DNA of 64,000 nt, from positions 28,977,577-29,041,576 of the forward strand of contig CM028884.1 in NCBI GenBank assembly GCA_016801885.1, given 5' to 3'. The translations under genes were made by a program, and so were the position numbers. Below the pieces are notes generated by a model. The model saw only the letters and a list, made by a program, of their open reading frames with translations. It ran no database searches and was not told where the DNA came from. The DNA comes from Toxotes chatareus. Its lineage: Eukaryota; Chordata; Actinopteri; Toxotidae. Below are positions 47,501 through 57,720 of this stretch, in pieces; the stretch's first letter is position 1, and the number at the start of each line of letters is the position of its first letter.

Positions 47501-48763
47501 ACAGGACCTGAGCCCGAACTTCCAAAGTGCTTTGCTGACACAACAGTTACCCAACATCAATGCTGGAAATAATCACAACCATATTCTCATCACGGTGGAC
47601 GTGGAAACACAAAGCAAGCGTTCAGACAAGCTGTATTACTCATGTCAACACTATCATGTCATGGAAGAAGTAGATGTTTGTACGTCCATTTTTCTGAGGA
47701 CTACTCATTCCCATTTGGCTTAAAAACTGATACTGACCTTGGTTGGTGCAGTTGACAAAGCAATCTCACTACAAGGCCAATTTAGAATTATGAGAAAAAT
47801 CTCGAACAGCTACTAAATGGCCCTTTTGGAGAACGCGGAAGCTGTGCACAGAACAATGGCAACTGCCAACCATAGAGGCCAGGGTTTCAGTTCAGCACCT
47901 GTTGGCCCCCACAGGCAATTGCTGTACACTGCCCATAAAAGGGGCCCATAAAAGCTAAACTATAACACTGCTTTGTGAGGTCACCACCTGAAATGAGGAG
48001 GACAGAGTCAGGTACAGTCCCTGTCGGAGTAAAGCAGGTTCAAGCATCAATATGGAAAATAAACTCTCTGAGGTAAAAGAAATGTGCATCACTCAGGAGG
48101 TTGAGAAATACCAATTTGACATCGTTTGGCTAACATCCTCACACAGTGTCCAGTCCAGGTGAGCAGTTCTCCTGAGACACACTGACGCAGCCTGTGGTAA
48201 TGATGGAAGGTTTGAAAGACTGTGCTCGGGGGAACAGTATTAATGATCTGCTGCACTGTTATTGGACTTTTGTGTTGGAAATGAAGTGTCCATAAAACTG
48301 CTGAGGCAACCGTGGAACTGTTGGAGCCACTGTGCAGTTGTTTGGCTTCAGAAAGCTGTTTGGAGTAGTAATAAGTTTGTGCATTATTTTCCATTTTGAT
48401 GTAATTTTTCACTTTTAATATCCTTTCTAAACGAGCTGTTTTGGAGAAGGCTGACAGTGGGTTATGCATTAAAAAAATACCAGGTGTAATCTGTGATTGT
48501 GCTGCAAACTTGTCTCCTTGAAATTACTTTTACATACAACTAATTTGCAACAGCAAATGCTTTTTGTATAAAATGTAATTACAACCACATTATGTTTTCT
48601 ATCAATGTAATGAGCAAATGCTGTGAATTTACATATTTGGCAAATACACTGATATTGAACGTATCAGTAAATGTATTTTTTTTCCACCAGAATATCCGAT
48701 CTTGCAGTACAATATGCATTTGTAGTGACTTTTTTATGGTTCTGTTTGCACACTCACAGCACT
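41531..48763. other. Non-coding stretch
   Basis: Over 7 kb without a recognisable exon. Poly-T runs at about 45148-45169 and 46688-46708. Several open frames (43904-44206 plus, 48089-48469 minus) show no family similarity and no splice support. Confidence 0.4.
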
Positions 48764-48915
48764 TGGTTTAGGTTAGGGAACGATTGTGGTTTGGTTTAAT
48801 ACAGAAAACGTTCCCAGTGACTTCAGAGTCATCGTGTTTATTTACATTTAACCAAAACCACAGTCTTTCCCCAACCTTAACCAGTGGGCTTTTGATGCCT
48901 AAACCTAAACCACAG
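48764..48915. repeat. Foldback-type dispersed repeat
   Basis: The left arm at about 48770-48796 (AGGTTAGGGAACGATTGTGG) is an imperfect reverse complement of the right arm at about 48850-48878 (ACCACAGTCTTTCCCCAACC), with some 53 bases between. CTAAACCTAAACCACAG follows. Half copies occur at 17.27 and 17.89 kb. Confidence 0.6.
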
Positions 48916-51132
48916 ATGGGACAAATTTCAGTCTCTAGTGTGACAATCATGCAGTAACTATTTACTGTTAAGCACAACAACAAGTTACATCAGCTCTTTA
49001 CATCTTGCTTTAGCTCTGTTCTTATCGCACAGTCTTCTCCTTTAAGTGTGTTTCCCACTATGTCAAACTGTTCTTTCCAAACGACAAACAAAACTTTGTC
49101 TCCCTTCGCACGTCTGTGGGTGTTGCACTTCATGTTCAGATGGTAAGCAAACCTCATTTTAAGATCAAATTTATTCTTTAAAGCATGCTATTATTTGTAA
49201 GTGATTGTGTCCATTTCCTTGGTTCAGGCGTCATTAACCTCCATCTGCAATGGTTGCTGTGGTAACAGCATGACTGTGCACAGTATGCTAATAAATAAAA
49301 CTAAAACAAAGCTGCAGGCTAGCTGAGGAATACAGCTGTATCCTCCTGCACTTGAGGCCATAGTGTTTAGTCATGGTGCTTTGCTCCTCAGTCACATCAA
49401 GCAGAATCAGCAACGACAGAGGAGCTTGATATGCAGCCATGTTTCATGCTGCAGTCTCAGCTGTCTAATTGCACTCTGGATTTGACATCAGTATGTGTCA
49501 CAAGTGGTATAAAGAACATTTTGAACTCTGAGGCCAAACTGAGGCACCACCTCTTCTTTGATGTGCATTGGTTTTTAACCATCTATGAAAGTGGTCTGAA
49601 TCTGATATGCAAAAAAAATTTATATCCATGTGTGTTTTTCAACGCCAAGCCATGATAAAAGCAGTCTGACTTAGATGTGGTCTGCCAATCTGGACATACT
49701 GTAGCTTTGGAGATTTTCACGCCTGTCCCCATCACAGACTGTGATTTACACACAGCTCTCGATGCAATATGGTGTACGAGTCATTTTTGTTTGTGTCCAA
49801 GTGATTCTATGGTTCATATCAACTCTCTCAACGGACTGCCAGACTGATTCACTGTGGTTAAGTGAATCATCTCCCAGTTAAACCAATTCTTACTCCATTC
49901 TCCTCTTTGAAATCCTTCATTTTCACCTAACACATTGTGAAAAATGCCCATCTGCCCCACACAATGGATTCATCTAATTGTTCGCACAGATGGTTGAGTG
50001 CTGTTCATAAACACTCACATTCAGCCTATGTTTTATGCTAATAAGTGTGAGTGTACGGATCAAATTCTGCGTGACAATATGCCTTTTTCGTTCTGCATCA
50101 CTGCTCCGTGTATCTGATATTTGTCATCTTCCAATTCATACTATAAGCACATAGGGCTTTGTTTTTCTGAGTGAAATTCATTTGTGTGTCATCAGCTCTG
50201 CACATACCAAACCTTTTGATACCAACTGTCCAAGCTTGGCCATTGTTTAAAAGATGACACAACACTATGCTATGTGGTTCTCTGCAATTTTACCCATTTT
50301 TCTCCAAATTTAAAACAGGCAGCTCCCCACACACTGTGGTCTCTGCTAGTGCAGTGCAGCATGTGGTATGAAAACTACTATCTAAACAGTTATAAGCTGT
50401 GTTATTCTCATAGTTTCTCTTTCTAGTTTTCTGTTTCTCTTTCTCAGTTTCTGAGTAATCCCGTGAAGGGAGGGCGAATCAGCAGGGATTTCACAGCTGC
50501 TGATTTTTACTTGTCACCAGACAAAAAACAATTCCATGTTGAAGTGTCATTTTGCACTCTCAGACGTGTGCATTTTTAGTTTAGCAATACTGCAAAACTG
50601 AACAAACTTTTGTAACTACATTTTCACTGATTTGGAGAACATGTTCTTTTGGCCCATGCTGACCTCCTGCCCCTTCCTCCAACTCTTTTTGTATATGTAC
50701 AGTGATGCTTTCAAACACCCACATACAGTACACACTAGAGAATACAGATTAGCAGATTAGTTATTTCTTGCCTAGAGCTCTAACATCATGGCCTCACATT
50801 TGCTTTTTGTCAGTTTGTTGTAAATGTATTAAACACAAATTTACCACAACCTAGTCTTGACACAAGGTTCCTCTACAAAATATGGTCCCCTACATTAGGT
50901 AATGCAAGATTTTTAACTTTATCATTTCAGTGATGAACAAATTTGCAGTTCACGATATTGCCACAAACAAACTGACACACCTTTGAAGACCCTGAGGGTC
51001 TGCAGCCCTTGGTTGGTAATGCAGCCTTGGCAAAGACTGTGAGAACTGAGTTAAAAGACTTGATTTTTAATTAACTTCCCAACCTCCTGCGACAGAGGGC
51101 ATCACATGGTCACAGTTGGAGGCAGACAGGCT
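48916..51132. other. Non-coding stretch
   Basis: No coding exon, RNA gene or nameable repeat recognised. Confidence 0.4.
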
Positions 51133-51345
51133 CAAAACCTTCCTTTTTGATTAAGCTTATAGTTAGAGCCGGCTCAGGCTTGCCTTGAACCTTCCCCTAG
51201 TTATGCTGCTATAGGCCTGGACTGCCAGGGCACCTCCCATGATGTTCCTCTCCCTCTCCATCTGTGATGCGAATTCATGTCCCATTACTACATGTTAGTA
51301 ACTCGGCATCTCCTCTCCCCCAGAGTTGTGTGATTTTTCTTCTCT
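51133..51345 (+). repeat. Dispersed teleost repeat (family D)
   Basis: CCTTCCTTTTTGATTAAGCT, TATAGTTAGAGCCGGCTCAG, GCTTGCCTTGAACCTTCC, CTAGTTATGCTGCTATAGG and CTCCATCTGTGATGCG are successive landmarks of a common fish repeat. It runs directly into a second repeat at about 51370. Confidence 0.7.
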
Positions 51346-51369
51346 CCTCTCTCCTCCTGTCACTTCCTG

Positions 51370-51840
51370 CAGGTATTTGTGTCTGTGATTGCAAACCACC
51401 AACTGCCCCCACGTTTAAGTTGGGTCAGTTAAAGTGTGGCTTCCTGTCTTTCTTTGTCCCCACCTCTGTGACTGTCTCCCCCTTCACCTGTTCCCAATTT
51501 CCCCTGCCTCCTTGTGTATTTAAGTCTCTGTGTTCCCTTCAGTCTTTGTCAGTTTGTCAGTGATGTTCCTCATGTTGTCTGTGGCCTGGCCTCATGCATT
51601 GGATGTTCTGCTCTTGGTTGTGTTCCCTAGCGCTCCTTGAGAATTTCCTCATGTTCCTGCGACCAGTGTATGATTTGTGTCTACCTGTGTTCCTGCCAGT
51701 TAACATGATCCTCTCCCCGTCTGCCGGTAAGCCTGTTTACTTCTGAAATTAAAGCACTTCACAGCAAAAGCCTGTCTTGGTGTCAGCATTTGGGTCCTGA
51801 ACAAGCCTAATCCTAACGCAGACACATTCCCCCCAGGTGC
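51370..51840 (+). repeat. Dispersed retroelement-like repeat (family E)
   Basis: A C/T-rich, non-coding segment with landmarks CCCCTTCACCTGTTCCCAAT, CCTCCTTGTGTATTTAAGTC, TCTTTGTCAGTTTGTCAGTG and a right end AAAAGCCTGTCTTGGTGTC - GCATTTGGGTCCTGAAC. This is a widespread fish retroelement end. The AAATTAAAGCA at about 51750 is probably its polyadenylation region. Confidence 0.6.
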
Positions 51841-54800
51841 AGCTTAACCACAGCTTCTGAGGACACAGCAATGGAGTGGAAGTGATCGTGCGACCAGACA
51901 ACACAGGTTTAAGCCTGTCTTAGACCTGCAGCTAAGGTAATGACAGAGCAGCAGCCCCAGTTAGCCTACATGATTAGCAGCAGCAGTAGTATGGATCAGA
52001 GATGTGCATTTTGTTGTCACGTTTGCAACAACAACACCAAAATCACCATCAGCTTCCACCGTGTCCTTTAGAAGAGGTTGGTAAAGGTGGTGAGTGTTTT
52101 GGCTACCGTTATTGTTCTTTTTGCACTCCTACCTCTCTCTTAACATTCTGTTTTGTGGTAGAACATACAGAATAAAATGACTACAAGCTATGGCATTTGA
52201 AAAGTCAGACCCTTGCCAACCTTTGAGCATAAAACCCCAATCAGAAAATATTGCTCTTGAGACTCACTGGTAAATGTTTTCACCAGAACCACGTCAGAAA
52301 ATTAAGCTATGCAGATTTGGCTGGCTGCTGTGTACGTTTATTTTTCCAAATTTCCTGTGCTTTGAATGAAGGAGTGCATTATTTATGCCTCCCGAGTTCA
52401 AATCCCACAGAGTCCCTGAAGTCATTATCTATGGACCACACATGCAAGGCATTATCATTTTATGATTATAGTTCTCCTGACGTTATGGGCTGTACGTCAT
52501 GTCTACGCTTTGAGAAAAAGTTGTCTCTATCATTAATGGAATATGTTTATTCCCTGTGGAGCATATATACATTCTGCCTTGCCTTTCATTTATTCTTGGA
52601 AACAGATCTATTTGTGTTATTGTATTTCTGGGTTACATTTGCTGTAAGAATCCCAGTGCAAAAAATTCTTCAGTGGCCTCCCTTTACAATAACAGCAATC
52701 ACAACATAAACTGAGGATATTATGCCACAAATGAACTTTGTTAAAATTAAGACATCCATTGAGCTACTGGGGATTTATCTCAAAGCTGCAACCAATTTAA
52801 CTTCAAAAGTTCCTACATGCAAAGTCTCAGTAAAGGTCCCCTCAGTCGCTGTTGTGTCTTTCATAGCAGTAATTGTGTAGTTAAACTGTTGAAGTCACCG
52901 CTGGACAGAGTACAAGGCACATTATCTGATCACTCAAAGGAGGACAAGTGACGCAGGCCGAGTTCAACTGCAGCCAAGCTTTAAAATCTCTTAATAAAGA
53001 GGTTTGTGGGGCTTTTGCTCTTAAATGTCTGATACTTCTTCCATTTGTCTTAAATTTATAGTGTAGTATGCTGAGAACTACTGGAGCTATCAACAAGCAC
53101 GCGGTTTCCATTCAGTTAATTTTGGTGTGATATATTTTCTGTTACATACATAACAAGAAACACGACCCAGTGTCATGAAACTGCTGCTCTGCTTAAGTGT
53201 GGATTGAGATGTAATGAAAATGCTAATGAAATTAATTATTTTGTGATAGTTGAAAGTAATGTAAGTGGAGATAAGGCATCAATTATGTGTTATGCTGCAT
53301 AAATGGCTTTAAATTGATTTTGTTTCTGGACTCGGAATATAAGTAAATGGTGGTATAACATAAGTACAAAAAATTAAATTGAGATAAAGATTTCATGGTT
53401 TTTAAAGCACAGCGTCATTTATCTCAAGCTGCTGCAGAAACACGGGCGTGTCTGACTCATGTCGAAGCAATTCCTGCCCCATTTAGAAATACAAGTAATT
53501 CTAGTATCACTTCATGAATCTGCCTTAGAGTGAAGAAACATCTGACTTACCCAATTCAACAAATATGTGCTGTAATATAAAATTTGTAGGTGTTGGTAAG
53601 AACGTTTTGTTAGCCTACCTTTAGCCAGAGCTTAAAAATGGAAGCTTTCCCTGTTTCCAGTCTTCGTGCTAACGAGCTGCTGGCTGTAGCTGCACATTTA
53701 CTGTACAGACATGAGAGTGGTGTCGATCTTCTCATCTAACTCTCTGCCAGAAAGTGAATGAGCATATTTCTCAAAATGTCAAACTTTTGCTTTAATGCTA
53801 AATAAGCTACTGAATGTGTGTGTAAAAAGACAGAGCTCTTCCATGTTTGAAAAAATAAAATAGTGCATTTTTATATTCAGGCTGAAGCCACGGCTCCTGA
53901 AGAGCATATAAATGAAGTCCAGTGACTGTGTTTCATTGCAGTTTTATGTGGGGTGAATCATTTCTGGCATCTGACGATTTGCCAATGAATGTTATATGGC
54001 GCTTGGAACGAAAGTTCCACAAAACAGAAACCTTAATTTCCTCTGAAAACACTGAAATCTGAATGCCTTTAATTTCTTATTGGTCTCCGCAGAAATAATG
54101 ACGAAACACCCACTGTCCTAAATCCAGCTCTTTTCTGGCGTAAAGACAAGTTCACATGAGGTTCACTGTGGTGAAGTATTCCCTGTTTCTCAAAGATCAA
54201 TCAAGCTACACATGTGCATGGTCACGATGCCAATACAAGTCCGTGCTTTGCTGTCTATTAGTCAGAACTGTCTTTATTTTACACAGTGAGTCAAAGGATA
54301 TGAGCTAGCCTGAAAAGCAACAGCTGGAGCCTGCCAGTGGCCGTAGGGAAGGCCATGATTTAAAACAGACAAGCAGTTGGTTCAGGCAAAAGCATTCAAC
54401 AGCACTCATAGACTGTCATGTGTTTTTAAGATTTCAAATAAAAATCCAAATATCTGACATCAAGAAAAATGTCTGTAGATAGCAATATAAAATACTCTTT
54501 GATTCATAAAACGCCTCACAGATTATATCTTGAGGAAAGTTGTGGAAGAATGTTTATACGTTTTAGCTGATCCAGACCTCAGAAGGTCAAAAACAGGAAT
54601 ACATTATAAGCATTATCATGAGCATTGTTACTCCAGTGTTGTTCTTAACCAGTAAAACAGCAAAGTTGGAAACTGAAACCTTTGTCTTCAATGTCAAAAA
54701 AAAAAAAAAAAAAAAATCAGATGCTTATCTAATAATTTGCGTCATCAGTACCCAACATTTAAGAAAATACCTACTGTGTTTCGATGTGCTGTATGTGACA

Positions 54801-55792
54801 AATCTGAAGAGAAATAAAATTAGATTGGACGATCCTTAAAAAACAAATGGCACTGGCATCATGTCAAGCAAGGAGAACTTCCGTCACAGTTTTCCGGGAC
54901 ATCCAATTACCAGTAACAAATCATGTTGATTAATGATGTTGTGTTCAAGTTAATGAACACCAAAACAAAATGACATAAAAAAAAAACATCTTATTTTAAT
55001 CCTGCACATCCCTCAGGGACAGTAATTAATGTTGGAAAGTCAGACTTGCAGAATGCCTCATACAGTGAAAGTTAATCTTGCAATAAATATCCCCAGTGTG
55101 GAAAGGGCTTGGAGTTTAAAATCAGAGTGGATCCACATTAGCACAGTCGCATAGAGGTTCAAATGAGGTTCACATACAGTAAAACCACAGCAAGAAGAAC
55201 ACATTAAATATGTTAAATGATTTCTTCAAGTAAAACCGAATCACCAGCCATTCTGAAATGTCTTTTGTAATGACACGGGCATGGGGTGTGCAGACAAATG
55301 CATTTGTTCTTGGGCCATTATCTCAGGCTGAAAAGAAATTACTTCATTAGAGTGGGGGATGTAAACTGTGAGTCTGGGCTGCTGCAACAGGAGAAGATAG
55401 ACACGAGGAAAGGAAAGGAAAAATAAATAAGGCAGAAGTAAACATAATGCAAACAGCAGTTACCATAGTAAAAGATATTTGAACTGTAAGAATTACGAAA
55501 AAGACAATACATGAAAAAGTATGTATGCTGTGTGCCAACTCTAATAGAGCACACTATGGCAACAGAGATGTTTTACTGCCTTCCTTCTCATTGCCAAAAT
55601 AACATTGTACTAAAAATATTCAACATATTCCTATGTATTTTTCCATTATCAGTCAATGTCAGATTTTTTTTAATTAAATCAAAAATCTGAGTGCTGCTCA
55701 TGTTTTTATGACAATCTTTTTGGAAGAATGTCTGTAAAGCATTTTGTACCAATGATCTTATACATGTTAAGATATTTCACCACATACGTGAC
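51841..55792. other. Non-coding stretch
   Basis: No recognised exon. The plus frame 52251-52709 (about 152 codons, no ATG start) is the longest unexplained frame and is probably chance. Family A repeat at 53621-53794. Poly-A at about 54697-54716. Confidence 0.4.
53621..53794 (-). repeat. Repeat family A, copy 5
   Basis: CCCTGTTTCCAGTCTTCGTG, GAGCTGCTGGCTGTAGCTGC, ACAGACATGAGAGTGGTGTC, GATCTTCTCATCTAACTC and CTCAAAATGTCAAAC in this order make this the best-preserved reverse-oriented copy. Confidence 0.8.
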
Positions 55793-55988
55793 ATTCTGAC
55801 CTGGTGGTGGTGCTAGAGAGGGAATCAAGGGATCGTTAAAGTGAGCGGGCTTCATCTCTGGACTCCATGTATTTCTCTACCAAATTTCAAATTTCATTTC
55901 AATCCATCCAGTAGTTGTTGAGACATGTCAGTCTGGACCAAAGTGGTGGACAGACCAACAGACAGAGCAACATTGCCATCCATGGAGC
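55793..55988 (-). repeat. Repeat family B, copy 2 (partial, reverse)
   Basis: CTGACCTGGTGGTGGTGCTA, ACCAAATTTCAAATTTC, ATCCATCCAGTAGTTGTTGA and CAGTCTGGACCAAAGTGGTG then CAACATTGCCATCCATGG are the reverse complement of the central part of the family seen at 26.7 kb. Confidence 0.75.
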
Positions 55989-56069
55989 ATTGTGGCTACT
56001 GTGGTTAAAAACAGCAAAACAGCAGTTTCATTGCAGTGTCCGTGTCTACCGCAGCATATTTCCAGTTGA

Positions 56070-56121
56070 CTGATGTCCACAACTGTACGTCCTGTGTGGC
56101 ATGTGCAGTTGTGGACATCAG
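56070..56121. repeat. Perfect 16-bp inverted repeat (hairpin)
   Basis: CTGATGTCCACAACTG at 56070-56085 is the exact reverse complement of 56106-56121; the loop is 20 bases. Confidence 0.9.
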
Positions 56122-56362
56122 CAGACCACTGCCTGTCTAAAACATCCACCTGCATCTGTCTGAGCTGGGTAGTCCTAAAAAACAAACTTTGAGAGATCAA
56201 ATACCATGATCCCTCTCGTGCTGTTCCTGTGGGAATAAGGATTATGATGTGTTCTGCATATTGCACTTACATAAGCCTAGTATGCAAGTTGGAGGGCGTC
56301 CAGAGATTCTGTTAGTTACACTCACATAAAAGACAAACACTGAACCAGCAGGATGGCTAAAA

Positions 56363-56368
56363 TTTATT
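56363..56368 (-). terminator. Polyadenylation signal of the unidentified minus-strand gene
   Basis: Minus-strand AATAAA (context GTAATAAATTTTAGCC) about 340 bases after the stop codon at 56707, followed by a GT-rich stretch (GGTTCAGTGTTTGTC) as expected for a cleavage site. Confidence 0.45.
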
Positions 56369-56706
56369 ACAGCTGCAAGAAGAGAGAACATCACACTTAC
56401 GTATTAGCTCCGTCTCGCCAGAGCAGAGAAACAGTTTTATACACAAAAAGTGATAGTACCGTCGATTCTACACATACAAAGGACTTTTGGCTTTACAGAT
56501 ACACAGTTTGAGGATCCTCAGACAAGGCAATGTATCTTCAGCATTGGCTGTCTCCCTGCTGTACTATCTAAATCCTCCTTGGCCCACAATCTGTCAAGAA
56601 ACACAATAGATTCCCTGACTCTGAGGTACAACTGATAATGAAAAACGATAAGAATGAATATTGGAATTTCTCTTTGTGTTACAATTTAAAGGGTCTGAGT
56701 TGCCGC

Positions 56707-56847
56707 TCAGGCGGACTCGTGAAAGTCCTCATGATGTACGATGTCACCGCCGCCATCCTGTAGCCACTGGGTACGCTGGGTCATCATTTCTTTGGCGACG
56801 CAGCGGACTGCCAGAAGGTTTTGGAAGAGCATTACAAAGTATGGTGT
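56707..56847 (-). CDS. Terminal coding exon of an unidentified gene
   Basis: Reading the minus strand, an acceptor TTATATCCAG (ending 56848) is followed by 46 sense codons and TGA (56709-56707). The peptide begins TPYFVMLFQNLLAVRCVAKE, continues MMTQRTQWLQDGGG and ends DIVHHEDFHESA. Third codon positions are strongly C/G while flanking DNA is AT-rich, which argues for real coding sequence. The first half looks helical and amphipathic, the end acidic. I do not recognise the family; it does not match the C-termini I know for ANO3, SLC5A12, BBOX1 or LUZP2. Upstream exons should lie at higher coordinates, between here and fibin or beyond it, but none was found in 56.9-60.7 kb. If they lie beyond, fibin would be nested in this gene's intron. 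It could also be a relic exon of a lost gene. The exon phase is assumed to be 0. Confidence 0.5.
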   Translation of the reverse strand, partial: TPYFVMLFQNLLAVRCVAKEMMTQRTQWLQDGGGDIVHHEDFHESA

Positions 56848-57399
56848 CTGGATATAATTTGAAGTAAACTGTGACATAATGGCTCAAAGTAAGCAGAAGT
56901 ACAGCCAAAAACATTTTCAGTTAAGTCTAACTGGGTGAGACTGAGTAAGTTTGGCAGAATTTTGTTGCAGTGCTGGACGCAGATTTCACACAAGTCGACT
57001 TTTCTGAGTGTACAAAGTGCTCTGCTGACTCTTCAAACTTTATTTTAATACTTCTTTAATACCAGTTTGTGACTCTGCTATTGCTATTGATTCTGTCAGT
57101 TTATTATTCGAAATCTGATCACTATTATTAATCTTATAATGTCCAAGTTTAATTGACACTGACACAGTTGTACACCTTAAACTGTGCTGCTTTAGTTTAA
57201 TTGTAAGCTGAATCTATTTCGAGCAAAATATTTGGTACACAGTGGAATATAGGACAGCAGCAGAACTACGGTCTCTGTAATTTCTACAGATTTGAGTCAA
57301 CCTCTCTGACTGTGTCAGCATGCAACCCACGTGTATTGCAAGGCCATTGCACTGTATTGCATTACATTGGCTTTGATTTACTGTATTGAAAGTGCAGTT
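56848..57399. other. Non-coding stretch
   Basis: No preceding exon of the minus-strand gene could be recognised in this interval. Confidence 0.4.
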
Positions 57400-57720
57400 T
57401 TCTTGCCATTATCCACGCCTACAAGCTCTTGCATGTTCTGTCTTTTCAAACCCTGCTATCCTTTGGCTCGTCCAGTCCTAGTCCGCTTCCCACCATTCCT
57501 CAGTCACCTGACATCTGCTCCTCTTCTGCCTGCTTGTTTGTAAGGTTCGATCTCTGCCTTTTTTTTTTAATCTGCCAGGCTGCGCTTTTTTGGACTTGTT
57601 TGTCCTCATTGATAGCCGACTTCTGTTCTGAACAGAGACCAAGCAAACCTTTGTTTTATTTCACCTGCTCTGCCTTCATACTCTGCTTTTGGACACACAA
57701 AGCCTACCAGAGTTGATGCA
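57400..57720 (+). repeat. Probable retroelement-like repeat
   Basis: A C/T-rich segment (CCACCATTCCTCAGTCACCTG, split at 20, CTGCCTGCTTGTTTG) ending CTTTGTTTTATTTCACCTGC - TCTGCCTTCATACTCTGC - AAGCCTACCAGAGTTGATG. It resembles the non-coding ends of fish non-LTR elements. The open frames within it are by-products. Confidence 0.4.

Noticed and set aside
48089..48469. 126-codon minus-strand frame
   Set aside because: No splice support, no recognised domain, AT-rich codons; probably chance.
52390..52410. GTTCAAATCCC, like a tRNA B box
   Set aside because: No matching A box or cloverleaf could be placed around it.
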